Made by a program: the position numbers and the translations under genes. A DNA stretch of 64,000 nucleotides. It comes from Halicephalobus mephisto (lineage: Eukaryota > Nematoda > Chromadorea > Rhabditida > Panagrolaimidae). Position 1 is the stretch's first letter; the number at the start of each line of letters is the position of its first letter. The stretch is from positions 310,001 through 374,000 of the forward strand of contig SWDT01000013.1 of the NCBI GenBank assembly GCA_009193035.1, in the 5' to 3' direction. Below the pieces are notes generated by a model. The model ran no database searches and was not told the DNA's origin. It saw nothing but the letters and a program-made list of their open reading frames with translations. Positions 36,101 through 47,743 of this stretch are shown piece after piece.

Positions 36101-38071
36101 CCAATAAAATCTTAAAAAATCCTGAAAAATTCTAGAAAGTTCTGGAAGATTCTAGAATCTTTCACTAAGGTTATAGAAGATATTTTAGGACCTTTTAATT
36201 TTCCATTAAAATTTCAAAAAATTCTAGAATCTTCGAATAAAATTTTAGATGATTTTTTAGAATCCCAGAAGCTTCCACCAAAGTTGTAGAAAATTCTAAG
36301 GTTCCAGAAACTCCACAAAAGTTCTGAAATTCTAAAAAATCTCAGAAATCCAAAAAAAATTTCCAATATATTCGATAAAATTCTAAAAATTTCCACAAGA
36401 TTAAATTCCAAAAATTAACATAAAAATTCAACCAATTTCAAAATTTCCTAGATTATTTCAGAAAATCAAAAATTTCATAAAATTCTAAAAAACTTCCAAA
36501 AACAGTCACTGAATTTCAAAAATTTCCAAAAATCTTCAAAAATTTTTATAAATTTCATAATTTTTATAAATTTCATAAATTTCATAAATTTCATAATTTT
36601 TATAATTTTTATAATTTTTATAATTTTTAACATTTTTATAAAATTCGAAAATTTTTTGTTTTATTAAATTCTAGAATCTTTTACGAAATTCCATTTATTA
36701 AAAATACAGAATCATAAAGGACCTACTAAATGGATGGAACCGAAATGCCCTGAGAAAAAACATAAGACCGCCAGAGGCAGGTTGTTCCGTTTTTGGCATT
36801 TTTCGGGAATAAATCGATCAATTTCATTCAGAATACTGCTGGTCGTTGCAGTTATTGATAAATATTGTTTTCGATTTCATTCATAATTTTGCAGTTTCGT
36901 TTTTAAGCCTAATTTTAGGCAAAGCGGTTTTTCGTTTTATAATTCTCATTTTGCGGGGGAATATTAAAAATTAATATTTTTATGAACGAGATTATCGAAG
37001 AAGTTTTTTCATCGCGGAAATCGGAGACTTGTGTTTTGACAAAGAACAAATTTCGCGTTCATTTTAAAAAAATAAAAGAAAATCAATAATTACAGTAACC
37101 AGAGGTACTAAATAATGCTCAGTATTTTGTACGAAAATGAACTTAAAAAATTTCATAAAAGATGGTTAAATTTTAGGTTATACGGTAGAAACATGGTTTT
37201 AAAAAAATTCGTCTTGTGTCTAAAGTCTGAGTTTTTAGAATTTTAGGTTCTGTAGCGAAAAATCAATTTCAAAAAATTTTAGGTTCTATGACGAAAATTT
37301 AAACTTAAGAAATTTTAGGTCCATAATGAAAATTCGATTTTAAAAGATATTAGGTCCTACAACAAAAATCTAAATTAAAGGAATTCAGATCCTACAACGA
37401 AAACTAAAATTTTAAAAATTCTAGGTCCCGTAGCGAAAAATTGATTTTAAAAGATCTGAAATCCTACAGCGAAAAGTAAAATTTAAATAACTCTAGGTCC
37501 CGTAGCGAAAAATTGATTTTAAAATATTTCAAATCCTACAGCGAAAAGTAAAATTTTAAAAATTTTAGGTCCTGTAGCGAAAAATTGATTTTAAAAGACT
37601 TCAGATCTTATAACGAGAAATTTTTTAAAAATTCTAGGTCCCGTAGCGAAAAATCAATTTTAAAAATTTTAGGTCCCGTAGCGAAAAGTCAATTTTAAAA
37701 TATTTCAAATCCTACAGCGAAAACTAAAATTTTAAAAATTTTAGGTCCCGTAGCGAAAAATTGATTTTAAACAACTCCAGGTCCTATGACGGAAAATTAA
37801 TTTTAATTTCAAATCTTACAGTAAAAACTAACTCTACAAATCCTACAGCGAAAAGTTAATTCTTCTACAGTATGGTTTTTTGTTTAAGCAAGTCCTCACC
37901 TTTAGTAGCACCTCCAACGATCTGCTTCTCAGCGAATTTCACAAAGTGCTTATTTCCACCAGAAGAATTCGTTGCAGGACCAACTCTGTTTTCGGTGCTG
38001 GACCAAGTAGCATTTCTCGGACGCTCAATAGGAGCCGGAATTTTCGAATTTAAAAATTTTTTTGAAGACAA
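27186..38071 (-). CDS. sipa-1: SIPA1L-like RapGAP with PDZ domain (sipa-1)
   Basis: Eleven exons join in frame: 37900-38071, 33370-34128, 31417-32176, 30719-30963, 29882-30399, 29038-29240, 28792-28995, 28255-28363, 28070-28144, 27881-28027 and 27186-27284, about 1096 residues. The Rap-GAP domain spans exons 3-4 with [20 protein letters not shown] before it, [20 protein letters not shown], and the catalytic asparagine-thumb helix [24 protein letters not shown] domain spans exons 5-6 ([10 protein letters not shown]... GSRIVEIENL). A Leu/Glu/Gln-rich coiled coil (exons 10-11) ends the protein, as in SIPA1L1-3. It stimulates GTP hydrolysis on Rap at membranes and synapses or junctions. The 5' end is incomplete: exon 1 is open back to a TTG but has no ATG. 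Confidence 0.9.
27340..27830. repeat. degenerate tandem repeat in last sipa-1 intron
   Basis: Two to three diverged copies of a unit of about 330 bases or shorter share GCGATC, GGGACGAAAACCCC, TATTAATTGCA, GAAAAGCAGC and TCAGTTACGTTAATTTTT. There is no coding sequence. Confidence 0.5.
29342..29688. mobile_element. fold-back MITE copy 2 (family A), intact
   Basis: A 347-base element bounded by TA. The ends CATAGGTTTTCTGAAATTAG and CTAATTTCAGAAAACCTATG are perfect inverted repeats, and the inverted similarity runs through nearly the whole half-length around a central TTTTTAACTGGAAACAAACA. It is about 95% alike to the copy at 20294 by eye. No ORF is present. It sits in the sipa-1 intron between the PDZ exons. 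Confidence 0.88.
32264..33360. repeat. compound satellite in sipa-1 intron 2
   Basis: A unit of about 97 bases (landmarks ATACATGGATATAGTAAGTA and GATGAATTGTATGTAATGTA, TCGGATACATTGAAATAATT) repeats about four times at 32377-32780. The edges CACACAAAAAACG (32264) and GTAACTTTTTTGTG (32835) resemble family-B MITE ends. It is followed by two diverged copies of a second unit sharing ATGCCACGTATTTGTTGCAT (32963 and 33273) and GCGAAAGATCGTGAGATTTA. Confidence 0.75.
34842..35430. repeat. five tandem 120-base fold-back repeats (sipa-1 intron 1)
   Basis: Each unit has a left arm of about 32 bases (AGGGAACTTGTCTAAAATAT, ATAAGACTTACA), a purine-rich loop (GGAGGAGGGGGTTCCAGGAG, AGCACCA) and a right arm (TGTAAGTCTTACATATTTTA, GGCAAACTCCCT). 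Units 2-5 are near identical; unit 1 differs in both arms. Each could form a long hairpin of about 30 bp. Confidence 0.9.
35760..36330. repeat. degenerate GAA/TTC (heat-shock-element-like) repeats
   Basis: TTCTAGAA-type pentamers recur through this part of sipa-1 intron 1. The best run is near 36127 (TTCTAGAAAGTTCTGGAAGA then TTCTAGAATC), which has six alternating pentamers. The order and spacing are less regular than at 21185. Confidence 0.6.
37170..37870. repeat. TAGGTCCCGTAGCGAAAA tandem repeat
   Basis: About ten diverged copies of a 60-65-base unit occur, each with TTTTAGGTCCCGTAGCGAAA or TCAAATCCTACAGCGAAAA. They end just before sipa-1 exon 1. The rest of intron 1 between 36330 and 37170 shows only AT-rich sequence plus a CCGCCAGAGGCAGG palindrome near 36770. 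Confidence 0.8.
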
Positions 38072-38379
38072 TTTAAAAAATAAAAATAAAAAATAATTAT
38101 TTCTTGTAATTCAGAATTGACTTGTTTATATTTTAGAAGATTAACTAATCGATGATAATTTCATCATAAAAAAATCGAAATTGATATTTTTCAAAAAAGT
38201 TAATCCGCAAAAATTGAAGAACCTGAAAAAAAACAAAATTAAATAAAAAAATTAATTTTTTTTCTCGATCGAATATAAATTTCGAAATGCAAAAAGTCGA
38301 TTATTGAGTTATTCAATCAAAAATTTTTTCACTGATGTAGGAGGAAAAATTTCAAACAAGAAAAAAAATTTTGAATAAA

Positions 38380-38900
38380 ATTCTTTAAAAATTTTTTTAT
38401 TTAAAATTTTTTTTAAAGTTTTAAATAAAATTGTTTAAAAAAAAATAATTTTAAATAAAATTGTTTAAAAAAAATAATTTTAAATAACATTTAAAAAAAT
38501 TTAAATAAAATTCTTTTAAAAAATAATTTTGAATAAAATTCTTTAAAAAAATTTTTAAAGTTTTAAATAAAATTGTTTAAAAAAAATAATTTTAAATAAC
38601 ATTAAAAAAATTTAAATAAAATTCTTTTAAGAAAAATTTTGAATAAAATTCTTTAAAAAAATAATTTTAAATAACATTAAAAAAAATTTAAATAAAAATC
38701 TTTTAAAAAATTATTTTTAATAAAAATCTTTTAAAAAAATTTTGAATAAAATTCTTTAAAAAAATAATTTTGAATAAAATTAAAAATTTTTTATTTAAAA
38801 TTTAAAAAATTATTTCTGTTTAAAATTTAAAAACAATTATTTTTAAAATTAAAAAAGTAATTTTTTAAATAAAATTTTAAAAAATATCTTGACAAGAAAA
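38380..38900. repeat. AT-rich tandem repeat
   Basis: Multiple copies of a roughly 33-base unit TTTTGAATAAAATTCTTTAA/AAAAATAATTTTAAATAACA occur with no coding content. Confidence 0.8.
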
Positions 38901-38969
38901 ACAGAAAATTTTCGTTGTGGGATATTTAGTCATGAATTTTAACGTAGGAACTATTTTCGGTCTGATTGT

Positions 38970-39680
38970 GACTAATCGTATTTGTTTTGAGAAAAATTTT
39001 CGTCTTGGGATATTTAGTCATTTATGAATTTTCACGTGAAGATCATTTTCGTTCCGAGACCATCCTTAATAAACTTTGCAAAAAATTTCGTTTTGGGACA
39101 ATAAAGAAGAAATTTATACATTTTTATAAAAAAATAATTTTCGTTTCGAGACCACAACTAATAAAATTTCGCGATGAGAAAAAAGATAATTTTCGTTTTG
39201 GGACAATAAAGAAGAAATTTATACAATTTAATAAAAACTATTTTCGTTTTGGGACTATTATTAAATTCAAAAATTTTTATGTGAGAACTATTTTCGCTCC
39301 AAGACCATCTTGATCAAATTTCGAGTCAAAAAAAAAGAAAACTTTCGTGGCAAGAAAAAAGAAAACTTTCGTTGTGAGATAATTTCCGAATTTGAATATT
39401 TTTATGTGAGAACTATTTTCGCTCCAAGACCATCTTGATCAAATTTCGCGTCAAGAAAAAAGAAAACTTTCGTTTTGGGACTATTATTAAATTCAAAAAT
39501 TTTTATGTGAGAATTATTTTCGCTCCAAGACCATCTTGATCAAATTTCGCGTCAAGAAAAAAGAAAATTTTCGTTTTGGGACTATTATTAAATTCAAAAA
39601 TTTTTATGTGAGAACTATTTTCGCTCCAAGACCATCTTGATCAAATTTCGCGTCAAGGAAAAAAAATTTTCGTGGCTAGA
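38970..39680. repeat. 108-base tandem repeat with TTTCGTTTTGGGAC motif
   Basis: Four to five copies at 39250-39670 carry the landmarks GAACTATTTTCGCTCCAAGA, CCATCTTGATCAAATTTCGC and TTTCGTTTTGGGACTATTAT. Each unit has the recurring TTTTCGNNNNNRGAC motif in two versions. Confidence 0.85.
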
Positions 39681-42150
39681 AGAATCGTTGAAATAAGAAT
39701 CAGAATTCAATCAATTTCCGACGAAAGCCAAACAAATCCCTATCCGTCACTTGATCCGACTAAATAAATCAAAGTTTACCAAGGTTTCCAGATCTCAAAA
39801 GACACATAAATCCGCCATTGTCAAATTCAAAAAATACGAAAAAAATAAAAGCAAGAAGACGAGTCTCGGATTTGAGGGGGAAAGACTGGTCCGTTTTCTC
39901 GAGTTTCTAGATTTTCGTTTTTTGAAAGTGAGAAGCAGAAATGCGACGTTTGTTCTTTTTCATCCAAAACTTGGTTTTTTCAAAGGAATAAAGCTCGGAC
40001 TAGATGCGAAAACGTGAGTCGGTCTTCCAAATTACATATTTCAAGCCAGGACTGATCTGCGAAGGAAAGTGATGGAGTGTCCCTCAGGCATTTGATGAAA
40101 GACATTCCAACTTGAGTACCTTCCCGTGAAAATAATCAAAAAATTATTGTTTTTTTAAATAATGGAATTTGATCAGGTAAATACAAAGTGCGAAAAATCA
40201 ATAATTAATTTTGAATAAAATAAAAACAAAAAAATTTTATCTTAAATTTTCAAAAAAAACTTAATTTTTAAAAATAAAAAAAATCGAAACTTAAATTTTA
40301 AAAAATAAAAAAATTTAATTTAAAAAAAACTTAATTTTTAAAAAATTCAAACTAAACGGATCTTACCACGAAAATTAATGAAGTAAATTACTGTAAGTTT
40401 TTCAATAAAAAATAATTTAAAATTAAATAGGTTTTATCACGAAAATTTCTGGCGCGAAATTTAAATTTTTAATTCTGAAAACGAAAATTAATAAAATAAA
40501 TTACTGTAACTTTTTCGATAAAAAATAATTTAAAATTAACCGCATTTTACCACGAAAATTTGAATTTCTTAATTTTCGAAAATTAACATAAATTACTGTA
40601 CGTTTTTTTAATAAAAAATAATTTAAAATTAAATAGGTTTTATCACGAAAATTTCTGGCGCGAAATTTAAATTTTTAATTCTCAAAACGAAAATTACTGT
40701 AATTTCTACAAAGTTTAATAATGACAGCATCCAGCGCTCGTCTGAAGTGCCCCGTTAGTCACTCGGAATCCACTTAGTCTGAACATCACTTCCTGTGGAA
40801 TTCCTCAAAACAAGACGAAAGTACGGTGGATATAAGGGGATTAAGACGACTTGTAGTCATTGTTTTACAAAAATAAATATTTAATCTTTGGTTTCATTTT
40901 TCGGAAAAATTTGCAATTAGACAAGACCAAAAATGGAAAAAACGAAATTACAATCATGAGATATTTTGCGCGAAAAACCCATGTGCTTTGGTAAATTAAT
41001 TTCGTTTTTGGCTTTTTCGAAACATTCGAGAATGAAAAAAATCATAAATTTTCAAAATAAACCAAAAACAATGAATTTTAAATTTTCGTAGTAAAACAAA
41101 AAACATATTTTTTTGAAATTTTCGCTGTAGGAAAAAAAATAAAAAAATTCAAATTTCTGTTGTAAAAAATTTAAAAAATAAAATTTTCGTGGTAGGACAA
41201 AAAAATTAAAAAATAATTTAATGATGAGATAAAAAAATAATTTTTAATATTTTCAATGTAGGACTAAAGTCAGAAATTTTCGAAGTTTTCGTGGTAGGAC
41301 AAAAAAAGTTTAAAATTCCAAATTTTCGTTGTAGGACAAAAAAGTCAAAAATCTTTTAACTTTTCGTTGTAGGACTAAAGTCAGAAATTTTTGAAGTTTT
41401 CGTGGTAGGACAAAAAAGTCAAAAATTTTGGAGTTTTCGTGGTGAGACAAAAAAAGTTAAAAATTCCAAATTTTCGTGGTGGGATAAAAAAATCGAAAAT
41501 CCTTTAACTTTTCGTGGTGAGAAAAAAGTCGAAAACTTTTGGAGTTTTCGTGGTAGGACTAAAGTCGAAAATCTTTTAACTTTTCGTGGTGAGATAAAAA
41601 GTTCAAAATTTAATTATTAAAATAAATTTACAATTATTATTTAATTTTCTAAAAATAAATAAATTTTTTATAAATTTTCAAATTTAAAAATATGAAAGTT
41701 GTTTTTGGTTAAATTTCCTGGATTCGACTTTCATTTAGGGAGACATGTGCCACTTTGTCGTGCTTCTTTTCTAATTTTCAATTTTAGTTGCCTCAGGAAA
41801 AGTAAAAAATACAAATTTCGATTAATTTTTTCAAAAAATAAACATTCAAAAATTTTCAATTTTCTTTAAATTTTAAATTTTTTTAAATTTTGTTAATTAT
41901 TTTAAATTTTTTAAATGTTAAATTTTTTTTAACTTTTTTAAATTTTTTAAATTTTGTTAATTATTTTAAAAATTTTTTATTTTTAAATTTTTTTAACTTT
42001 TTTAAATTTTGTTAATTATTTTAAAAAATTTTTATTTTTAATTTTTTAACTTTTTTAACTTTTGTTAATTATTTTAAAAATTTTTTATTTTTTATTTTTT
42101 ATTTTTTTTAAATTTTAAGAAAATTTAGTTTTAAAAAAAATAAAATTGGC
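39680..42150. other. gene-poor repeats with two GC-richer islands
   Basis: The island at 39690-40130 carries overlapping open frames on both strands (best (-): MSFIKCLRDTPSLSFADQSW..., 41 codons) but no splice context. The island at 40735-40850 carries a (-) frame MFRLSGFRVTNGALQTSAGC ending in a stop. The rest is tandem repeats: GGTTTTATCACGAAAATTTC (40420-40690), TTTTCGTGGTAGGACAAAAA (41080-41620) and T-rich arrays (41870-42110). No gene can be built. Confidence 0.5.
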
Positions 42151-42892
42151 ATGACAGACAAACTAAAGCCAAAAGAGGATTTGGGAACAAATGAGCCAAG
42201 AGTTCAAACATCCGAAAAGAGGTTTCGGGATTCTGCCCGGATTCAACTCGATACAAGAGTCACGTGCTCATTAAAAACAATACTATTTAAAATTTTTTTA
42301 ATTTCCAAAAAAATTTCAAAAAAATTATTTAAAGTATTTTAAAAATTTCTTTTAAATTAGAAAAACATTTTAAAAATAATTTTTATTCTAAAAAAATTAG
42401 AAATATTTTAGAAAATTTTTTAAAATAAGAAAGTAATTATAAAAATTTAAAAATAATTTTTATTCTAAGAAAAAAATTTTAAAAAGTTAAAAAATTAGAA
42501 ATATTTTAGAAAATCTTTTAAAATAAGAAAATAATTTTTAAATTTTAAATAATTTTGATTCTAAGAAAAATTAGAAATATTTTAGAAGATTTTTTAAAAT
42601 AAGAAAATAATTTTAAAAATTTTTAAATTTTAAATAATTTTGATTCTAAGAAAAATTAGAAATATTTTAGAAGATTTTTTAAAATAAGAAAATAATTTTT
42701 AAATTTTAAATAATTTTTATTCTAAGAAAAATTAGAAATTTACGTCAAGAACACAACGTCAAAGATTACTTCCCTGTCAAATGCGACCAAATGAGAAAGG
42801 TAATTAAAAAGTTAATAAAGTACCGTAAATTTCAGAGGATTAACTGTCAAGGAAAAGAGAAATTTAAGTTCTTGATACGAAAATGGAATTAA
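42151..42892 (+). CDS. possible small spliced ORF, 77 residues
   Basis: Three segments, 42151-42263, 42736-42799 and 42836-42892, join in frame. They read MTDKLKPKEDLGTNEPRVQT... into NLRQEHNVKDYFPVKCDQMR... and RINCQGKEKFKFLIRKWN, then stop. The residue mix looks coding. Against it: the first donor (GTGCTC) is poor, the second intron is only 36 bases, shorter than nematode introns usually are, and I recognise nothing. A pseudogene remnant is as likely. Confidence 0.22.
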
Positions 42893-43019
42893 AAGTCTGT
42901 CGAGAATCCCTAGTGAAATCCTGGAGAAAAACGTCCTCAAATCCGGATCTCCTTCCTGAAGTTACAATTTGAAAAATCTGGTCTCGCGGCGAAGATTAAA
43001 AAACCGACTTTTCGAATTA

Positions 43020-43760
43020 AAACATCTTTGATGTGGTTTGGACTCCTACGACGAAATTAAAAAGAACTTTTTCGTGGCAAGACTCCCACAAAGAAAATTT
43101 AAAAAAACATTTTTTCGTGTTGGGACATTTTTGATTTTTTAAATTTTCATTGTAGAAATTAAAAATACTTTTTTCGTGCTGGGACATTTTTGATTTTTTA
43201 AAATTTTCATTGTAGAAATTTAAAAAAATTTTTTCGTGCTGGGACATTTTTGATTTTTTTTAAACTCCCACAACGAAAATTTTAAAAAACTTTTTTCGTG
43301 CTGAGACTTTTATTTTTGTAATCTTCAGAACGAAAATACTAAAGCTCTTTTTTGTAAGACTTCCTGCTGTTCTTTAGACTCTCAAAACGAAAATAAAAAA
43401 TCGATTTTTTCGTGGTAAGATAATTATTCATTTTTTTACTCTTAAAACGAAAATTAAAAAAATCAATTTTTCGTGGTAAGACATTTTTTTTTTGACTCCT
43501 ACAACGAAAATAAAAAATTCAATTTTCGTGGTAAGACATTTTTATTTTTTTTGACTCTTAAAGCGAAAATAAAAAAAATCAATTTTCGTGGTAAGACATT
43601 TTTATTTTGACTCCTACAACGAAAATAAAAAATTCAATTTTCGTGGTAAGACTTCTTTGTTTTTTTTTTAATTTTTACTACGAAAATAAAAATCGATTTT
43701 TTTGGTAGTAAAATATTTTTATTTTTGTTTGACTCCTACATCGAAAATTACATTTTTTAA
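43020..43760. repeat. ACGAAAAT...ATTTTCGT hairpin repeats
   Basis: About nine units of roughly 65 bases occur, with CTCCTACAACGAAAAT followed by ATTTTCGTGGTAAGAC after a 10-15-base A/T loop. Each unit can fold on itself through the ACGAAAAT/ATTTTCGT arms. Confidence 0.8.
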
Positions 43761-44209
43761 GAAAATTATATTTTCGGAATTATGGCATTACTTATGTTTT
43801 CTAATTTAAATGACATTACTATCCAACTACAGCCAGAAATCACCTCTGCAGCTGTTCCCTGAGGAAATAACACCTGTCAAAAATTAATTCAAAAATTAAT
43901 TCAAAAATTTATTAACCACGAGATTCGGTTGTCAAATTTTGTCAGATAGTTTGATTTTCTTGTAAAACATGTTTCAAATGCCATTTCCACACAATTCAAA
44001 ATTGAATGAAAATAGATCTTTGAAAATAAATAAATTATTAAATATTAATGATTTTTGAAAAAATGTCAATCAAAAAAGTTGCAAAAATGACGTTAAAAAT
44101 AGTTGATTGATCCCATGGGAACCGGATTGTGGGAGTTTTTTTGGAAGAAAACAATGGTCAGCTGGAGGGTGATGTCAACAGACAATTTCAAAAATCGTCT
44201 TGGAACGAA

Positions 44210-46180
44210 ATTTTTAAATAACAAAAATAATTTTTAAAGAAATTTTTAAAATAATTAAAACAAAAATTATCCTAAAACGAAATTTTTCTAAATAAAAAAA
44301 TTATTTTAAAGAGAGTTTTTAAAATAATTAAAACAAAAATGATCCTAAAACGAAATTTTTAAATAACAAAAATGATTTTAAAGAGAGTTTTTAAAATAAT
44401 TAAAAATAAAATAATTTTAAAACGAAATTTTTAAATAAAAAAAATAGTTTTTCAGCGATTTATTTAATAATTGGAATAAACAAGGTCTTGAAGAGAATTT
44501 GACGAATAACAAAGAAGATCTTGTGGAAAATTTTTAAAATATTTTAAACAAAAATGATTTTGAAAAAAATTTTTGAACACCAAAAATTGTCCCAAAATAA
44601 ATTTTTGAAAATTTTCGAAATTGTCTTGAAGAGAATTTTTTGAACAATAAAAATGATTTTGAAAAAAAATTTTAAATACTAATTTCGAAAATTGTTTTAA
44701 AATAAATTTATTAAATAACGAAGAAGGTCTTCGAATTTTTGAAAAATAAAAAATAAAATTTTTTTATTCGAAATTAACAGAACCAGGTGAAGTACTGGAA
44801 TCCACCTGGTACTGTAGTAAAATCGATTTTTTTTATTTTTAATAATTTTCAAAAATTATCGATATTTATAAAAAAATTAAACATTTTTTAAAATTCAATT
44901 TTTAATAGTTAAATTTCAGTTTTTATTTTTGGTTATTTTTACAATTTTAAAGAAAAACAGAAAAAAAGAAAAAAGAAGAAGCAGATGCCTGCGGCATCGT
45001 CCGCGCACGGCAATAGACGCAGAAGAAAAACGAGTTTGGAACCTCGCATGTTTTCAATGGACCCCTAGATGGAATCGAGAAACGGCAAAAGACTCTTTCT
45101 GTCAATGCCAGCCTTCTTACTTTGTTCCACTTTTCTCTGCCTCCGGCACTGGCCTAAACTCAGCTTCGTTTAACGAAAAATGCCCACGTTCTCTGACTGT
45201 TATGGTGGCTTATTGACGAAGACGAAACTAACCGACGAAATGTGACTGTTGCCTCAGTGGAAATAATGCTCGAATTATATATCGGAACTGTCATTATCAA
45301 CTTAATGAAGTTCTTCAACAAACAACATTGTCCTCAAGATAACAGTTTTTGGAATTAATCAAAATCGTAATTAATAAAAAATAAAAAAAAAAGTAAAACA
45401 TGGAGGTGGGGAATGAGGTCGAAGTTGATTTAATCTTCAATTTTTAATTTTTCCGAAAAGAACAAAAAACTTTAAAAATTGTCAAAAATACATTATTCAA
45501 AAAAATTTTTAAAAAATTAAAGAAATTTTTTTTTTAATTTTAAAAAATTCTAAAAAATTTAAAAAAGTTTTAAAAAAATTTTTAATATTAAAAGTAAAAA
45601 AAATTTAAAAAAGTAAAATTCAAAGAATTTTTGTATTTATGGAAAATTTTAAAATTATTTTTTTTCTCATCACGAAAATTTTATAATTTTTATGATCTTG
45701 AAAGATTTTTTTTAACTCATTAAAAGTTTTTAAAATTAATTTTTTTATTTATGATTTTAAAACGGAAAATTTTTCAGAATTTATTTAATAACTTTTTTCG
45801 GAAAATTTTTATCACGAAAATTTATTCATTTATTTATGGTCTCAAGACGAAACTTTTTTTTTTCAAAAATCATCAAATTTTTCAACTTTGTCTCTTACCA
45901 CGAAAATTATCGCACATATTTATGGTCTCAAAACGAAACTTTTTTGAATCAAATTCCCGCCACGAAAGTTTATTTATTTATTTATGGTCTCAAAACGAAA
46001 CTTTTTTTCAAAAATCATCAAATTTTTCAACTTTGTCTCAAAATGAAACTTTTTTGAATCAAACTCCCACCACGGAAATTAACACATATATTTATGGTTT
46101 TAAAGCGAAAATTTTCTTCAATATTTATCATTCTTTAAATTTCGTCTCCTACGACGAAAATAATTTTTGTTTTTTTTTAA
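44210..46180. repeat. degenerate repeats around a GC-rich island
   Basis: 44220-44720 repeats AAACGAAATTTTTAAATAAC. 45750-46170 repeats ATTTATGGTCTCAAAACGAA, ACTTTTTTTCAAAAATCATC. Between them, 44980-45260 is a GC-richer island holding a short (+) frame MPAASSAHGNRRRRKTSLEP (44985-45068) and the palindromes TGCCTGCGGCA and TGCCTCCGGCA. No gene can be built. Confidence 0.6.
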
Positions 46181-46262
46181 ACCAAGGAACCAGAGATTAT
46201 TTACCTATTTTAAATTTCAAATATAATGTAAACAAACATATACGTCTGTGTTCTTTTTAGGT

Positions 46263-46322
46263 ATGAATCCGAGATTCGTTCGGCCGTCTGAAACCAGAAC
46301 TCGACGAACCAGAAACTCCTGA
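46263..46322 (+). other. orphan coding-like terminal exon with poly(A) signal
   Basis: A TTCTTTTTAG acceptor is followed by ATG and the frame MNPRFVRPSETRTRRTRNS, a TGA at 46320, and AATAAA two bases later (46324). The configuration is that of a final exon, but no upstream exon is convincing. Confidence 0.3.
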
Positions 46323-46879
46323 AAATAAAGAACAAACTACTTTATCTTTTTTGTTTTCCTGAAATCGATCTTTTTTCGTCATCTTTTTGTTTGTCTTAAA
46401 AGTTCAAAATTCAAGGATTCAGACGTCCTTTTTGAACAATTGAAATTTTTCATTTTAAAACACTTAAAAAATATTCGAAACACAAGACCAATTGAAATTT
46501 GAAAAAAACGGAAGTTCCGAATGGAAAATTTTTCAAGGTAAAATAAATTTCGAAAAAATGGCCATTTTTGTTTGAAATATTTTCACTGAAAAATTGCAAC
46601 TATACAAGTGGATTTGAGTTTTTTCAACATTCGAAATAAACCAAGCTACTTTGGCACTTCACTCAAGAATGCCTCCAGAAATCTTCACTTGACCGTCCTG
46701 TTCACTTTGCTTCTGTTCCCAGTGTTTTTGCCTCGTGAGAGTATAATTGCGTTTGCGGAACACGAAGGATCTGCAACTTGGGAAAATAGGAAGTAGCAAC
46801 TTTCCTGGTTTTATTGCTTTTAAGGGAATCACCATATAGAGGCATTTAACGGATTAAACAAGATGGAAATTCTACAATT

Positions 46880-47670
46880 ATTCCAGACTTGGATAGTGCT
46901 TAAAAAGCCGAATTTTTTAGACACTATCCAAGAGTAATGATAGTAGAGAAAGCAAACTGGGATAGTGCTCAGGAAATTCTAATTTTTCAATTTTTTAGAC
47001 ACTATCCAAGTTTGGTTGTTTTAAACTGAAAAAAACTTGAATAGTGTCCGACAAAATAAAAAATATGGAATTTTGGAATACTATTCAAGTTTACAGTAAC
47101 AGTAATAGAAAAAATAAAATTCGAATAGTGCTTAAAAATTCAAAAATTTGAATTTCGTGAATAGTATCCAAGTTTGGTTATCTGGTTATTAGCAGAAAGT
47201 AGACTCGGATAGTGTCCAGGAAATTCTAATTTTTTAATTTTTGAAATGCTATCCAAGTCGAGAGTAATGGTAATAGAAAAAGCAAACTTGGATAGTGTCC
47301 AGAAAATTTAAAACTTGTGATTTTTTAGACACTATTTTAAATTGACACTTTATGGTAAAAAAAGGTAAATTTGGATTGTGTCCAGGAAATTTTAAAGTTG
47401 AAATTTTTGGGATACTATCCATGTTTAATTGTGTGGTTTTTATTTGAAAATAAATTTTCATAATGTCAAAAAATTCAAAAATTTGAATTCTATAGACACC
47501 ACCCAAGTTTGGTTCTCTTATTTTATTTCACTGCAGACTTGGATAATATTTAAAAATGTTGAATTTCTAATTAATTAAGCATCATCCAAGTCTAGAAAAC
47601 CAAAAAGACCAAATTTGGATAGTGTCTCAAAAATCAAAATTCCAGTATTTTTCAGACACTATCCGGATGT
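46880..47670. repeat. fold-back repeat cluster 4 (GGATAGTGTC family)
   Basis: About ten units start near 46890, 46958, 47035, 47120, 47204, 47287, 47372, 47460, 47537 and 47613, with the same arms as the clusters at 10.3-14.6 kb. They are thus spread over 37 kb of the window and absent from the genes between. Confidence 0.85.
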
Positions 47671-47743
47671 ACAGTCAAAGCAAATTTGAAAAATGATTAA
47701 ATTTTGATTTTCTGAATTTTATTGTTTTACAATTTCCTTCTGT

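Noticed and set aside
39751..40017. 88-residue Lys-rich + ORF
   Set aside because: No acceptor or leader. The opposite strand and another frame are equally open, so coding cannot be decided; noted only as an island.
45751..46260. 169-residue + ORF in the 45.8-46.2 kb repeat
   Set aside because: It reads through tandem ATTTATGGTCTCAAAACGAA units; Phe/Lys-rich composition is that of translated AT repeat.
46608..46796. 62-residue + ORF with a hydrophobic middle
   Set aside because: Begins with GTG and has no upstream exon; the opposite strand offers a comparable exon-like reading.
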